DNA from: Acinetobacter gandensis
GTDB taxonomy: Bacteria > Pseudomonadota > Gammaproteobacteria > Pseudomonadales > Moraxellaceae
Direction of reading: 5' to 3'
Length of the DNA stretch: 64,000 nucleotides
NCBI RefSeq assembly: GCF_001678755.1
Contig: NZ_LZDS01000025.1
Coordinates: forward strand, 186,001-250,000
The notes under the pieces were generated by a model. The model was not told where the DNA came from and ran no database searches. It worked only from the letters and a program-made list of their open reading frames with translations. A program made the position numbers and the translations under genes. Shown piece after piece: positions 31,441 through 41,371 of the stretch. Numbering within the stretch: position 1 is the first letter of the stretch; every line of letters starts with the position of its first letter.

Positions 31441-32064
31441 ATGTCAAATCAAACTGAGAATCAGAAAAAATCAAAAGTAAATTTGTCCAAAGATTTGATC
31501 ATTCAAACTGCTTTAGGGATGATTGAAGAACAGGGAATAGAAGGTTTCAGTTTGCGTAAACTTGCTCAAAAGCTAAATTGTGAAGCGATGAGTATTTACT
31601 ATCATATGAAGAATAAAGAACAAATTCTTGATCAAATTGTCGATTTTTTAATTTCAAAAATTATGTTTCAAAACCTAATAGAAGATCCAAAAGAACAATT
31701 AATTCATATAGCAAAACAATGGAGAACATTAGCTAAGGAATATCCAAAATTTTTTCCGATCTTAGCTGTACATCCATTAAATACAGATATTGGATATAAA
31801 TTTTTGAATAGTATTTTATTAGTTTTTAAAAATGCAAACCTAGCGGTAAAAGATGCTAGTTACTTTCTAAGAATTTTAAATTACTACTTAATCGGAATGG
31901 GGATTGATGAAGCGAAAGGATATCAGCTTGCAAATCACAGCCTAAAATTAGACGCATATCCTTTATTGGATGACGCTAAATCATACTGGACAGAAAAAGA
32001 TCAAGAGAAAATTTTTGAGTTAGGTTTAAATATGCTCCTTGCAAATATGTTACATATGAATTGA
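31441..32064 (+). CDS. TetR-family transcriptional regulator
   Basis: A 207-residue regulator. The N-terminal helix-turn-helix is clear (IIQTALGMIEEQGIEGFSL, KLAQKLNCEAMSIYYHMKNK, residues 17-66), with a C-terminal ligand-binding domain related to the TetR_C type. ATG 31441 is preferred over the open frame 24 codons upstream, which would cover the operator; AAGG lies 11 bases before it. It presumably represses itself and the divergent hydrolase. The stop codon is only seven bases from the first right-end repeat of the element. Confidence 0.85.
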   Translation: MSNQTENQKKSKVNLSKDLIIQTALGMIEEQGIEGFSLRKLAQKLNCEAMSIYYHMKNKEQILDQIVDFLISKIMFQNLIEDPKEQLIHIAKQWRTLAKEYPKFFPILAVHPLNTDIGYKFLNSILLVFKNANLAVKDASYFLRILNYYLIGMGIDEAKGYQLANHSLKLDAYPLLDDAKSYWTEKDQEKIFELGLNMLLANMLHMN

Positions 32065-32071
32065 ACGGAAA

Positions 32072-32204
32072 ATGACACAGTTTGAGTCGTTTTAAACCCA
32101 TAATGACATCAGTTGAGTCGTAGTATGATGTCATATGATTCGTTAGAAGAATTAAGATGCTGATTTGATTATTATACTAATGACAAGCTATGTGTCGTTT
32201 GACG
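32072..32204 (-). repeat. Right-end array of four subterminal repeats and terminal inverted repeat
   Basis: Copies at 32072-32089 (ATGACACAGTTTGAGTCG), 32103-32120 (ATGACATCAGTTGAGTCG), 32125-32142 (degenerate, ATGATGTCATATGATTCG) and 32180-32197 (ATGACAAGCTATGTGTCG). They are inverted relative to the left array. Three sites left and four right is the same count as in the Tn7 ends. Confidence 0.75.
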
Positions 32205-32214
32205 AGTAAAATGC

Positions 32215-32248
32215 AAAAAAAGCGGAACCAATGTGTTCCGCTTTTTTA
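32215..32248 (+). terminator. Probable original nrdB terminator, now displaced by the insertion
   Basis: AGCGGAAC-caatgt-GTTCCGCT stem with flanking A and T runs, just beyond the right target-site copy. Removing the element would place it about 25 bases after the nrdB stop. Confidence 0.8.
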
Positions 32249-32374
32249 TATAAAAAGAATCTCAATACAACAGCTTAAAAAGATATTTTGTTTGAATTTT
32301 AAACAAATCTGCTATGATAAATCAGTAAAAAATACATCATTTTCAAAATAACGCACATAATAATAGAGGTAAAA

Positions 32375-32983
32375 ATGAAAGGTCAAATTCTAGATTATTC
32401 AATTCAAACCAATTTAGGCATTATCACCGCCGATGACCAAAAGCGTTATGAATTTACAGGGGCAGAATGGCGAGGACAAAATACGCCAAAACGTGGTGAT
32501 CATGTTGACTTCGACATTAATCCTGAAGGAAAAGCGGTACAGGTATTTACTGCCTTAAGCAGTTCAAATCCAATCTACAACTTAACCGAACAGCTTGATA
32601 AAATATCAAACCAAGACCAAGCAGAGTCACAATTTAATATGATTGATTGGTTTGTAAAATGCCTTAAAAACTATGCCAATTTCACAGGCCGTGCACGTCG
32701 TAAAGAGTTTTGGTTTTTTACGCTAGTGCAATTCATCATACTCATCATCGCTCAAATCATTGATTCTGTCATCGGAACCGAGTTTGTACTTTATGCCCTC
32801 ATCGTATTGGCATTATTAATTCCGAGTTTAGCTGTTTCTGTACGTCGTCTACATGACTTAAGCAAATCAGGCTGGTGGTATCTCATTGCGTTAATTCCCC
32901 TGATTGGTGCAATCATCCTTATTATCTGGTTTGCTACCGAAACAAAAGCTGAAGTCAATCAATGGGGACAACCTGCAAAATAG
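32375..32983 (+). CDS. Cold-shock-like head fused to DUF805 membrane domain
   Basis: 202 residues. Residues 1-60 (MKGQILDYSIQTN, RYEFTGAEW, KRGDHVDFDIN) form an OB-fold-like region that resembles a cold-shock domain but lacks the aromatic RNP1 motif. After a linker, residues 90-200 are a DUF805 domain with the typical FTGRARRKEFWFF, RRLHDLSKSGWW and WGQPA signatures and about four helices. The next two genes share the same head. Function unknown; the head is expected in the cytoplasm. Confidence 0.82.
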   Translation: MKGQILDYSIQTNLGIITADDQKRYEFTGAEWRGQNTPKRGDHVDFDINPEGKAVQVFTALSSSNPIYNLTEQLDKISNQDQAESQFNMIDWFVKCLKNYANFTGRARRKEFWFFTLVQFIILIIAQIIDSVIGTEFVLYALIVLALLIPSLAVSVRRLHDLSKSGWWYLIALIPLIGAIILIIWFATETKAEVNQWGQPAK

Positions 32984-33065
32984 CTAAAAAATATAGAGAG
33001 GTGTTCACACTCACCTCTTCATTAAAATGTAAATTTAATTTTTAACACCATAACTTGAGAATAAT

Positions 33066-33665
33066 ATGAAGGGTCAAATATTAGATTTTTCAATTCAAAC
33101 TAATACAGGCATTATTAGTGCTGAAGACCAAAAACACTACTCGTTCACTGGTGCTGATTGGCATGCTCAAAGGCCTCCTATGCGAGGCGACACTGTTGAC
33201 TTTGCAATAGATGAAACTGGCCAAGCTGTGCAAGTTTATATTGCGTTACAGCAAAATTCGTTTCAGCACAATGCTCAACCCAATTTTAGCGAAGAAGAGG
33301 AAAATTACGATTTCTTTGCGTGGTCTTTTAAACCACTCAAGCAATTTGCTGTTTTTGAAGGTCGATCTCGTCGCAAAGAGTTTTGGTACTTTTGGTTATT
33401 TTGTATGTTAGTCACTGTCCTTGCTTCCGTTTGTGATTATATTATTGGTAGTGACCCTTGGCTAGAAAATATCTCAAGCTTAATTTTATTGGTTCCAAGT
33501 TTAGCAGTTGGCGCACGACGCTTACATGACACTGGACGTTCTGGTTGGTGGCAACTTTTAATGTTAACCATTATTGGTTTTATTCCGCTTATTATCTGGT
33601 GGGCAACCGATACCAAAGCGGAAAATAATCAATGGGGACAACCCGCTCGTGATCTTCAAATATAA
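33066..33665 (+). CDS. Cold-shock-like head fused to DUF805 membrane domain, second copy
   Basis: 199 residues, a tandem paralogue of the preceding gene. The head is MKGQILDFSIQTNTG, HYSFTGADW, MRGDTVDFAID. The DUF805 part shows EGRSRRKEFWYFWL, ARRLHDTGRSGWW and NQWGQPARD. A weak dyad (AGAGGTG/CACCTCT, 32997-33018) lies between the two copies. It ends at a bidirectional terminator facing a third gene with the same head. Confidence 0.82.
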   Translation: MKGQILDFSIQTNTGIISAEDQKHYSFTGADWHAQRPPMRGDTVDFAIDETGQAVQVYIALQQNSFQHNAQPNFSEEEENYDFFAWSFKPLKQFAVFEGRSRRKEFWYFWLFCMLVTVLASVCDYIIGSDPWLENISSLILLVPSLAVGARRLHDTGRSGWWQLLMLTIIGFIPLIIWWATDTKAENNQWGQPARDLQI

Positions 33666-33687
33666 AAAGGCGCTTCAAGCGCCTTTT
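33664..33687. terminator. Bidirectional terminator between the DUF805 and TM2 genes
   Basis: AAAAGGCGC-ttcaa-GCGCCTTTT hairpin between convergent genes. Confidence 0.8.
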
Positions 33688-33705
33688 ACATTTTCAAGAT
33701 TCAAT

Positions 33706-34119
33706 TTAGCCATATTTGCGTGCAAAGTCTTCATCAGATGTACATAGATAAATAATGAACTCAATAAAAGCGACAATTGAAGGAATAAATGTCCAACAAA
33801 ATAACAGGTAAACAATACCCCAACCTATTCGCCCTAAATAAAACTTGTGAATCCCGAAACCGCCGAGAAAAAAAGCCAAAATTGCTGCCACAATGCGACT
33901 CTTTTGACCATATTGTGTTCCCAACGCAGAAGGTACAGCAACTAAATAAATATTTGTAGCTTGCCCAATTCCATTCGTCTCAAAATCAACAAATTGCCCG
34001 CGTGCTGGAGCATTTTGGCCTTTCCAATCACTCCCCGTAAAGTGGTAACGATTTTGATCATCACCACTAATTACCCCCGTATTGCTTTGGACGGAAAAAT
34101 CCAATATTTGCCCTTTCAT
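33706..34119 (-). CDS. Cold-shock-like head fused to TM2 domain
   Basis: 137 residues. The head (MKGQILDFSVQSNTG, RYHFTGSDWKGQ, ARGQFVDFETN) is nearly that of the two preceding DUF805 proteins. The tail, residues 75-137, is a TM2 domain: two helices with the family pattern AFFLGGFGIHKFYLGR and a C-terminal SDEDFARKYG. It is convergent with the DUF805 pair. This shows one head domain attached to two unrelated membrane tails at one locus. Role unknown. Confidence 0.82.
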   Translation of the reverse strand: MKGQILDFSVQSNTGVISGDDQNRYHFTGSDWKGQNAPARGQFVDFETNGIGQATNIYLVAVPSALGTQYGQKSRIVAAILAFFLGGFGIHKFYLGRIGWGIVYLLFCWTFIPSIVAFIEFIIYLCTSDEDFARKYG

Positions 34120-34215
34120 ACAACCATCCTCTCGTTATTCTCTTTTTCTATTGTCTTTATCGTAAGTATTTAAAATAACACAAAGACATATTAATTAAAT
34201 TATATCATTAGCTTA

Positions 34216-35380
34216 TCATGCTAAATAACATTTAGAAAACATCAATCGCAGTGCATAGACCACAGCCATCGCAAAAATGGCATAGCCTGCTGGCTTAAGC
34301 AATAATGGGATACACAGCACTATCACGACAGTTAAAGGATAGAGAATTTTTTTCCATCCATGCTGGTGATGTAACTCATGCAATAAATACAAACTGGTGG
34401 TATAGAGTATTAAACTAATCGCCACAAAGTAGCTTTCTTTTTCCGAACTAATCATCGCTTCATGAGAAACCACATCGACTGCCGCGGCCAAACCTGCACC
34501 AATCGCAGCAATACTAATAAAGACAAAGAAATGCCCATAACCCCATGTGAAAGCCATTTTTCTGCTGTTCAGTCGCTCTGCGATACTAGTATCGAAGTAC
34601 GACCACCACATAGTGAACATCATCATCAAACCACCCACCATCAGAAAAATGAGTTCAGTACTAAAGCGTTGATTATTTAGCGCATCAGCCATTGCCAATG
34701 AGCAACCGACAATAGACTCACCTAACACGATAATCGTCAGCAATGAATAGCGTTCTGAAATATGATGCGCATGCCATGGCGTCATATTGTGGGATTCAGC
34801 AAAAATCGGTACACAGTTCAGCAATAGCAAGTAAAACAAATAAATAAACACTAAAATGAATGGGCGAAAAATGGAAAAATAGCCATCCAATTTGAACAAG
34901 GATGATGCCAAAGGCATAACGTAGTGCTGTTTTACGACGTGCTGTATCACTTCTCGCAACACGAAACCACTGTGTCACCAAGCCTAGACGCATGATGGCG
35001 TAACCAATAATAATTACATCAAAATCTTGCTGCTGAAATGCACTCGGTATGCCCGCTGCTATTACCAATGAACCAATGATCTGCACAAAGGTGAGAATTC
35101 GATAAAGTGCATCATCATTATCATAAGCCGATGCAAACCAACTAAAATTCATCCATGCCCACTACAAAGCAAAAAAGACCATGCCATATAGTGTTAGACC
35201 CTGTGCCAAATGATTTTCAATAATGGCGTGATGTAATTGTTGCCCTGCTGTCACAATGGCAACCACAAAGATTAAATCGAACAGTAATTCTAATGAAGTC
35301 GCGACACGGTGTTTTTCATGCGGGTCGCGTGGAAAAAGTGGTTTTAGCCATTCTTGGGGTAATTGCAGAGACTTAGACAT
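34216..35380 (-). pseudogene. ltrA: Low temperature requirement protein A (LtrA), broken by a stop and a frameshift
   Basis: The pieces together give a full-length LtrA-type membrane protein. The N-terminal part (KHRVATSLELLFDLIFVVAI) runs to an in-frame TAG at 35162-35164, where the family has Trp (FFALxWAWMNFSW). The middle part runs to about 34812, where one extra T in the minus-strand CTGTGTACCG shifts the frame. The C-terminal part has TPWHAHHISERYSLLTIIVLGE and several helices. Two independent lesions make a sequencing artefact less likely but not excluded. The function of LtrA is poorly known. Confidence 0.85.
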
Positions 35381-35556
35381 GCATTATCAGCTTTGTTGTT
35401 TTATGTCTGAATTTTTTCAAAAGCATGATATAGATACAAGGCTGTTTACAAAACTTTATGCTGCTCTTTTCTTACATCTAATGAAATATAAATTTCGAGT
35501 GAAGTTATAAATAGTTTTATGTAAATAGCGACCTAAGCCGCTATCCATAAGAATGT

Positions 35557-36228
35557 TCAAGATACCTTGGCTTGATTTAAGACTGCGACCATATCTGGTA
35601 AATCACTAAATGTATGAATAATTTTGGCAGGCGCGGCATGTTGAATCTCTTCACTACTACCATAACCATAGCTCACAGCAATACCCTGAATTTGATTGCG
35701 GCGCGCACCTAAAATGTCATATTCACGGTCACCAACCATCACACATTCAGCAGCATGAAGCTGTTCTTGCTGCAAAATATATTCAATCAAATCACCTTTA
35801 TTGGTACGTTCACCATTCAGCTCACTACCATAAATTGCCTTAAAATATTGGGCTAAATCAAAATGTTCCAATATTTGGCGGGCATAAACCGTTGGCTTTG
35901 CTGTTGCAACATACAAATGGAAACCTTGCTGCGTTAATTGCGCTAAAGTTTCAGCGACACCCACATAGACTTTATTTTCATATAAACCTGTCACAGCAAA
36001 CCGTTCACGGTAACCTTGTAAAGCTTGATCAGCCAACACATCAGACACGTCCACGTTCAAAAGTTTAGCTAAAGATGCTTTAAGAGGCGGGCCAATAATC
36101 CAGTCAATATTCAGATCTTCAGCTATAGGATGCCCAATTTTTTCCAGGCCATAACGCGCCGAAGTAGTAATCCCAACTTTAGGATCGGTTAATGTTCCAT
36201 CTAGATCGATCAATATATTCTTAATCAC
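35557..36228 (-). CDS. HAD-superfamily phosphatase (phosphoglycolate phosphatase-like)
   Basis: 223 residues. HAD motif I is DLDGTLTDP (the catalytic Asp pair), motif II Thr is in VATAKPTVYARQ, the conserved Lys is in RTNKGDLIEYI, and motif III/IV is VMVGDREYDILGARRN. A helical cap of subclass C1 type lies at about residues 15-80. Such enzymes include Gph and pyrimidine nucleotidases, and the sequence alone does not fix the substrate. It is divergent from thiD. Confidence 0.85.
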   Translation of the reverse strand: MIKNILIDLDGTLTDPKVGITTSARYGLEKIGHPIAEDLNIDWIIGPPLKASLAKLLNVDVSDVLADQALQGYRERFAVTGLYENKVYVGVAETLAQLTQQGFHLYVATAKPTVYARQILEHFDLAQYFKAIYGSELNGERTNKGDLIEYILQQEQLHAAECVMVGDREYDILGARRNQIQGIAVSYGYGSSEEIQHAAPAKIIHTFSDLPDMVAVLNQAKVS

Positions 36229-36304
36229 AGACTACACCCTATTCACTTCAGCAAAAAGACTATCGAGTGTTGACCCGATTTTGCCTATACTATCGCAAAT
36301 TTAA

Positions 36305-37093
<789 letters not shown>

Positions 37094-37122
37094 TCTATTC
37101 ATGTAAAGTCATATTTAAAGTC

Positions 37123-37152
37123 AAAGCCCTAAATTCATTTAGGGCTTTTTTT
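37123..37152. terminator. Terminator after thiD
   Basis: AAAGCCCTAAA-ttca-TTTAGGGCTTT stem with a long T-run. It also suits the convergent DUF1176 gene. Confidence 0.85.
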
Positions 37153-37177
37153 ATTCTCATGACAGCTGATTATTCAG

Positions 37178-38230
37178 CTAAGAGCTAAGCTGAACACGGT
37201 AAATGAGTGTTGGAATATCCCACGCACCGCCAGCAAATCCACGACACATTTCGGTACGTGCTTGATAGGTTTTAATAAAGCGCTTGCCCGTCCAAGACCA
37301 TTCTTCCACACTGTTACAATCACCAATACCACGACCACGTTGATTTGAAAAAATTTGACCTTCACTAAAACTACTACCAGTCCCTGTGACCATTTGCTTA
37401 ACTTGCTTCAACTGGCGATCCATCACCCAATAGCCATTGCCAACATTATAAGCACCCCGCCAACATGGAACTTCAACCACGGCATATTGACTGTTTAAAG
37501 GAAAGACCACGACACGATCATCCGCTGAAAAGTTCGTATCAAAGACCAAAGGACAATCTTCTGCTGTTGTTGTATGCTTAATTTGCTTGAATATTTGTTT
37601 TGAGGTTGCGGAATGAATTAAGTGCCGCGCTTGCAAACCCTTTACATAGCTATTTATATTCACTTTGGGAATATTTTTTGGCTTTAAAACTTGATCAGAA
37701 GAAGCTGTGCTTTTACGTAATAAGGCAGAATTTGTCCCTATACGCTTTTGAAAGTCATCCATTCTCAGCAGTACTGCACTTGCACCATCGACAGATAAAG
37801 CCCAAGTAAACTTATTCCATTTCCACAGAATTGGCTCTTTACCCTGCAAGGCTTGTATTAATTTCTGAGTTTGAGCAATGCTTAACTGACCTTCATCTGT
37901 TTTGCTGTCTATTTTGACAAAACCAAACGATTGTCCCGCTATAAAAAGTTGTAATTGTTTTAGCTCTCGACCAAAAGCTTCACGATCAATTTTAACACGC
38001 GCACTGACCTGTGCTTGTGCCCCAGCCGCACGTTGCAGTAACACTGAAATACTATGGCTTTGATTATCTGCTTGATAACCTGCTACACGACAAGTCCCAG
38101 TATTATCACAGGCAATCTCCCAATCCTTATGGGAAAAATAATTACCCTGTATCTGAGCATGGCTCAAAACACTGCCGAATGCCGCTGCTAGGCCAAACAG
38201 GCATTGCCATATGAAATTATTATTTTTCAT
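37178..38230 (-). CDS. DUF1176 domain secreted protein
   Basis: 350 residues. A signal peptide (MKNNNFIWQCLFGLAAAFGS, cleavage after SHA near residue 25) exports it to the periplasm. The rest matches my memory of the DUF1176 family: an N-terminal DWEIACDNTGTCRVAGY block, a central ALSVDGASAVLLRMDDFQ stretch, and a C-terminal RGIGDCNSVEEWSWTGKRF segment with several Cys residues that may form disulfides. Function unknown. Confidence 0.8.
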   Translation of the reverse strand: MKNNNFIWQCLFGLAAAFGSVLSHAQIQGNYFSHKDWEIACDNTGTCRVAGYQADNQSHSISVLLQRAAGAQAQVSARVKIDREAFGRELKQLQLFIAGQSFGFVKIDSKTDEGQLSIAQTQKLIQALQGKEPILWKWNKFTWALSVDGASAVLLRMDDFQKRIGTNSALLRKSTASSDQVLKPKNIPKVNINSYVKGLQARHLIHSATSKQIFKQIKHTTTAEDCPLVFDTNFSADDRVVVFPLNSQYAVVEVPCWRGAYNVGNGYWVMDRQLKQVKQMVTGTGSSFSEGQIFSNQRGRGIGDCNSVEEWSWTGKRFIKTYQARTEMCRGFAGGAWDIPTLIYRVQLSS

Positions 38231-38354
38231 GCCCTTGGCTCAAATTTTATAACCTCTTCCATGGTAAAACTGTTTGCCTATAAACACCAGCAGAAAAGTT
38301 ATTTTTGCGATGTCGGGCTTAGCTATCTCTAGACTGCTGTAAAGCCTCTAGCTT

Positions 38355-38942
38355 TTAGCGGCGCAATTTTTCATTGCTCAATGTCTGCATTAAATCGGCA
38401 GCCAAACCTTTGAGTAAGTTCATATCATCTTCAGTCATGCTTTGTGGTTCACGATCTAGCACGCAAAAACTTCCCAAGGCAATTCCATCACTATTGCGTA
38501 AAGCAACCCCCGCATAAAATCGAATACGATTATGTAATAACTCAGGTAAGTGAGCGAAACGAGGATCTCGTTGTAAATCGTGAATGATTAAGCTTTCATT
38601 TTGATACACCAAATGGCTGCAAATCGCATCATGCTTCGATTGGCGTACCTGCATCGGTTGATCACTCGCTTTAGCCAACAAACTCCCCGGTGTATAGACC
38701 CAGTCTTCTTTAACCCATGAGATTTGTGCATATTTCACATCAAAAGCTTGTCGTGCCTCTTCAATATATTGCTCAAACAATGGCAAATTACGTTCATCCA
38801 ATACATTTAAATCCTGCAAAGCTTTCAAGCGTATAGCTTCTTCCTTAGGATCAGGCTCATCTAACCACAATTCACCTTGTCTCATTTGTAAGGCATCTAT
38901 ACTGAGCAATAAGTCATTCAGATTATTCACTACTGCATCCAC
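38355..38942 (-). CDS. GAF-domain protein
   Basis: 195 residues. A GAF domain spans about residues 40-190, with LKALQDLNVLDE at its start, a CSHLV and HDLQRDPRF region, and FYAGVALRNSDGIALGSFCVLDREP near the end, as in free GAF proteins that sense small ligands or redox state. The first in-frame start is GTG 38942; the frame stays open upstream to the stop of the PerM-like gene without a standard start codon, so the N-terminus is uncertain. It is probably transcribed with the decayed transporter upstream. Confidence 0.8.
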   Translation of the reverse strand: MDAVVNNLNDLLLSIDALQMRQGELWLDEPDPKEEAIRLKALQDLNVLDERNLPLFEQYIEEARQAFDVKYAQISWVKEDWVYTPGSLLAKASDQPMQVRQSKHDAICSHLVYQNESLIIHDLQRDPRFAHLPELLHNRIRFYAGVALRNSDGIALGSFCVLDREPQSMTEDDMNLLKGLAADLMQTLSNEKLRR

Positions 38943-39004
38943 ATCAAACTTGGCTTTGATTTCATCTAATTGCTGAATATCGGCACAACTCCATAACGCG
39001 ATAA

Positions 39005-40747
39005 TCAGTTTTTATCGGGATATTGACGGCGAATGATATGGCTTAATAACCGAATTTGCGCCTCAGGTGCCGTGTGGAAAATTGAGATGCATACGATCTG
39101 AATGCTGTCACTCATTTTGACAAAATTAGCCTGTTGACTTTGAATTAACACTTCATCAAATGCTTGTGCAGCAACTCCGCGCACATTTAAACCATGCGCC
39201 AACATTGAAGAAACTTGCACGTCTATTTCCCAACGCGCGCCGGCACAATAGACTTCAGCTTCAGCACTACTCGGCTTAAATGGATAAGCGTGCTGGAATT
39301 GTTGATTAAACAGTTTTAGACCTTGATGTAGGCTCAATCGATGCTCTGCACTGGCCTCGGTATTATGACCTTTTGAAAAAATGCGTATCGCTGGGATCGC
39401 CACTTGATCGTAAAAGGCATTAATACGGCGCACCTTTAGCTCTTCTGTGGCATTTTTCAGCAATTTCTCATCGATAAATCCCTGCGCGACATCCATTGCA
39501 TCTTGTACGTCATCGGCAACTAAACGCTGATAAAAACGCTCATAAGGAGTTAATGCCGGTGCATTACCAATTAATATTCTAAAGAAGCCTAAAGATGGCA
39601 CATAATTCGAAAGCACCAATAAACATGCGGTGAGTGGCGTTGATAGAATCAGACCAATTGGTCCCCACAATGTAGTCCAAAAAGTTGCTGCCAAAATAAT
39701 TGCTAAGGTAGAAAGTCCCGTACTTTCACCATATAACCAAGGTTCAATAATATTATTACTAATAAGTTCGAGTAATAAAATTAAACCAACTGTCCACAGC
39801 ACCATATTCCATGTCGGATCAACTGCAAATGCTAGGGTAATTGGAAAAATTGCTGAAATCATCGGGCCGACATAAGGCACAAAACGCATCACAATCGCAA
39901 CCATTCCCCACATGATTGCAGCAGGCACACCAATAAGCCACAACCCCAATGCCATCGGAATGCCATAGGTGACATTCACCATCAATTGCATCCGTAAATA
40001 GGTTCCGATGCGATTAGCTGCCTCATCTAGAGCGTCTGTGCCGATATTTAAGTTACCACCGAGCAATTTTAGAAAACGGTCATGCAGGTCTTTTCGATTG
40101 ACCAAAATTAGAATCACAAACAGAAAAACAATACCGGCTGTAGCTAAAGGACTGAGTACTTTATCACTCCACGCCATTGCTGCTTCTGCGTTAGTTTGCT
40201 CTTGCCCGACCACTTTGACTTTTTGCACACCAGGTTCTTTTTCCTCTGGAACTGCTTTATCAATCGAAGTTTCTACTGTATCAAGCGTGGTTTTTGCCCC
40301 ATCCCAAACACTTGGTCCTTGGGTAAATTGACGAACTGAATTTAATTTCTTTTAAATAGTACCGTGATATTGCGGCAATTGCTGACTGAGCTGCCCCAAC
40401 TGATAACCCAAATAGGTTGCAGCTCCTGAGAGTATTGCCAAAACCATCGTCACGACCAATATGATGGAAGGCATTTGCGGTAGTCCCCATTTGCGTAAAC
40501 GCATAACTAATGGATCTACCAAAAATGCCAAAAGCACGGCCAAGGCCAAAGGAATTAAAATATCTTTGCCTAGGTACAGTGCCGCAATTACGATTGTGGA
40601 AATAATAAAGCCCGCAGTAATGCGAATGAGCTTTTGTAAATCGCCTTGAGGGGCAAGCTCTTGTTGTTGCAAGTCTTGCAAACTCTGTTGTACTGAATCC
40701 GTTTCAGTGGTGTTTTGTGGTCGAATTTTATTATTTTTATGATCCAT
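39005..40747 (-). pseudogene. AI-2E/PerM-family transporter, interrupted by an in-frame stop
   Basis: A 580-codon frame is interrupted once, by TAA at 40352-40354; both halves stay in the same frame. The N-terminal 131 residues hold two helices, and the long remainder has the PerM core (MRFVPYVGPMISAIFPI, LWGPIGLILSTPLTACLLVL), then a hydrophilic C-terminal domain of about 170 residues. Glu fits the stop position well (GAA to TAA before KKL). Downstream translation could restart at internal codons, so partial function is possible. Substrate unknown. Confidence 0.8.
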
Positions 40748-40889
40748 TTTTATTGTCCTGAATCATGGGTTATTGTTTTTTAATTTAGGCTGATAAAGCA
40801 CAATTGAGTACAATATTCCTGTAATAATTTGCAAATAAAAAAGCATGCAGCACAAGCTCAGGTTCAAACTATAACTTGTGCTCGAACTT

Positions 40890-41336
40890 TTAAAAATGAA
40901 TGGGTTTGCTTTGATGTGTTACTAAATCAACTGGGACAGATACATGTTGATGGACAATTCTCCACTTTCCTTTGGCTTTGCGCAGTCCCATACTGGAGCG
41001 ACACCATGAATTCCCCGGCGTTGGAACGCCACTCATTTGATCAACCATAGAATAACAATGCACAAAAGCTAAGTGTTCATCCGTATGAATGACCACTTCA
41101 CGACGAAAAACTTTAAGCCCTTCTCGGAAATAGTCACTATAGAATTCCCACATTTTTTGATAAGACATCAGTCCCTGCATTTGACAACTCGCATCAAAAA
41201 AACTCACATCAGCAGCACAGTATTCTGCAATTTTTTCAATATTTAATTGGCAAAGCACCTCATCCCAACTGTTTAAAAATGCTTTAATTTCTTCACCAGC
41301 AACAAGGTTGCCTACAACTTTCATTTGTTCTGACAT
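40890..41336 (-). CDS. SnoaL/DUF4440-like (NTF2-fold) protein
   Basis: 148 residues from ATG 41336 (MSEQMKVV), chosen because AAGG precedes it and the longer frame adds 25 residues overlapping the next gene. The pattern of an N-terminal helix (EEIKAFLNSWDEVLCQLN), DVSFFDASCQMQG and a C-terminal sheet ending KGKWRIVHQHVSVPV is that of NTF2-fold SnoaL-like proteins. No catalytic residues can be assigned. It is the neighbour of a DUF2939 gene on the same strand. Confidence 0.75.
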   Translation of the reverse strand: MSEQMKVVGNLVAGEEIKAFLNSWDEVLCQLNIEKIAEYCAADVSFFDASCQMQGLMSYQKMWEFYSDYFREGLKVFRREVVIHTDEHLAFVHCYSMVDQMSGVPTPGNSWCRSSMGLRKAKGKWRIVHQHVSVPVDLVTHQSKPIHF

Positions 41337-41371
41337 ATATTCAGCCTTGAATAATTTTTGCCTTTGATGAC

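Larger units (their letters stand above)
30263..32204. mobile_element. Non-autonomous transposon-like element with hydrolase/TetR cargo (1942 bp)
   Basis: Seen directly: the 5-bp direct repeat AGTAA flanks it (30258-30262 and 32205-32209). Both ends begin CGTCA-N2-CGAC and match at 21 of 26 positions as inverted repeats. Three 18-bp repeats lie inside the left end and four inside the right end in opposite orientation. The first repeat is exactly 7 bases from the tip on each side. Known: 5-bp duplications and several transposase-binding repeats per end are hallmarks of Tn7, Tn5053/Tn402 and related DDE transposons. No transposase is present; the cargo is an alpha/beta hydrolase and a TetR regulator. 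The tips are CG, not the usual TG, so the family is open. Confidence 0.8.

Noticed and set aside
32997..33018. Terminator between the two DUF805 genes
   Set aside because: The AGAGGTG/CACCTCT dyad lacks a T-run; kept only as a weak dyad.
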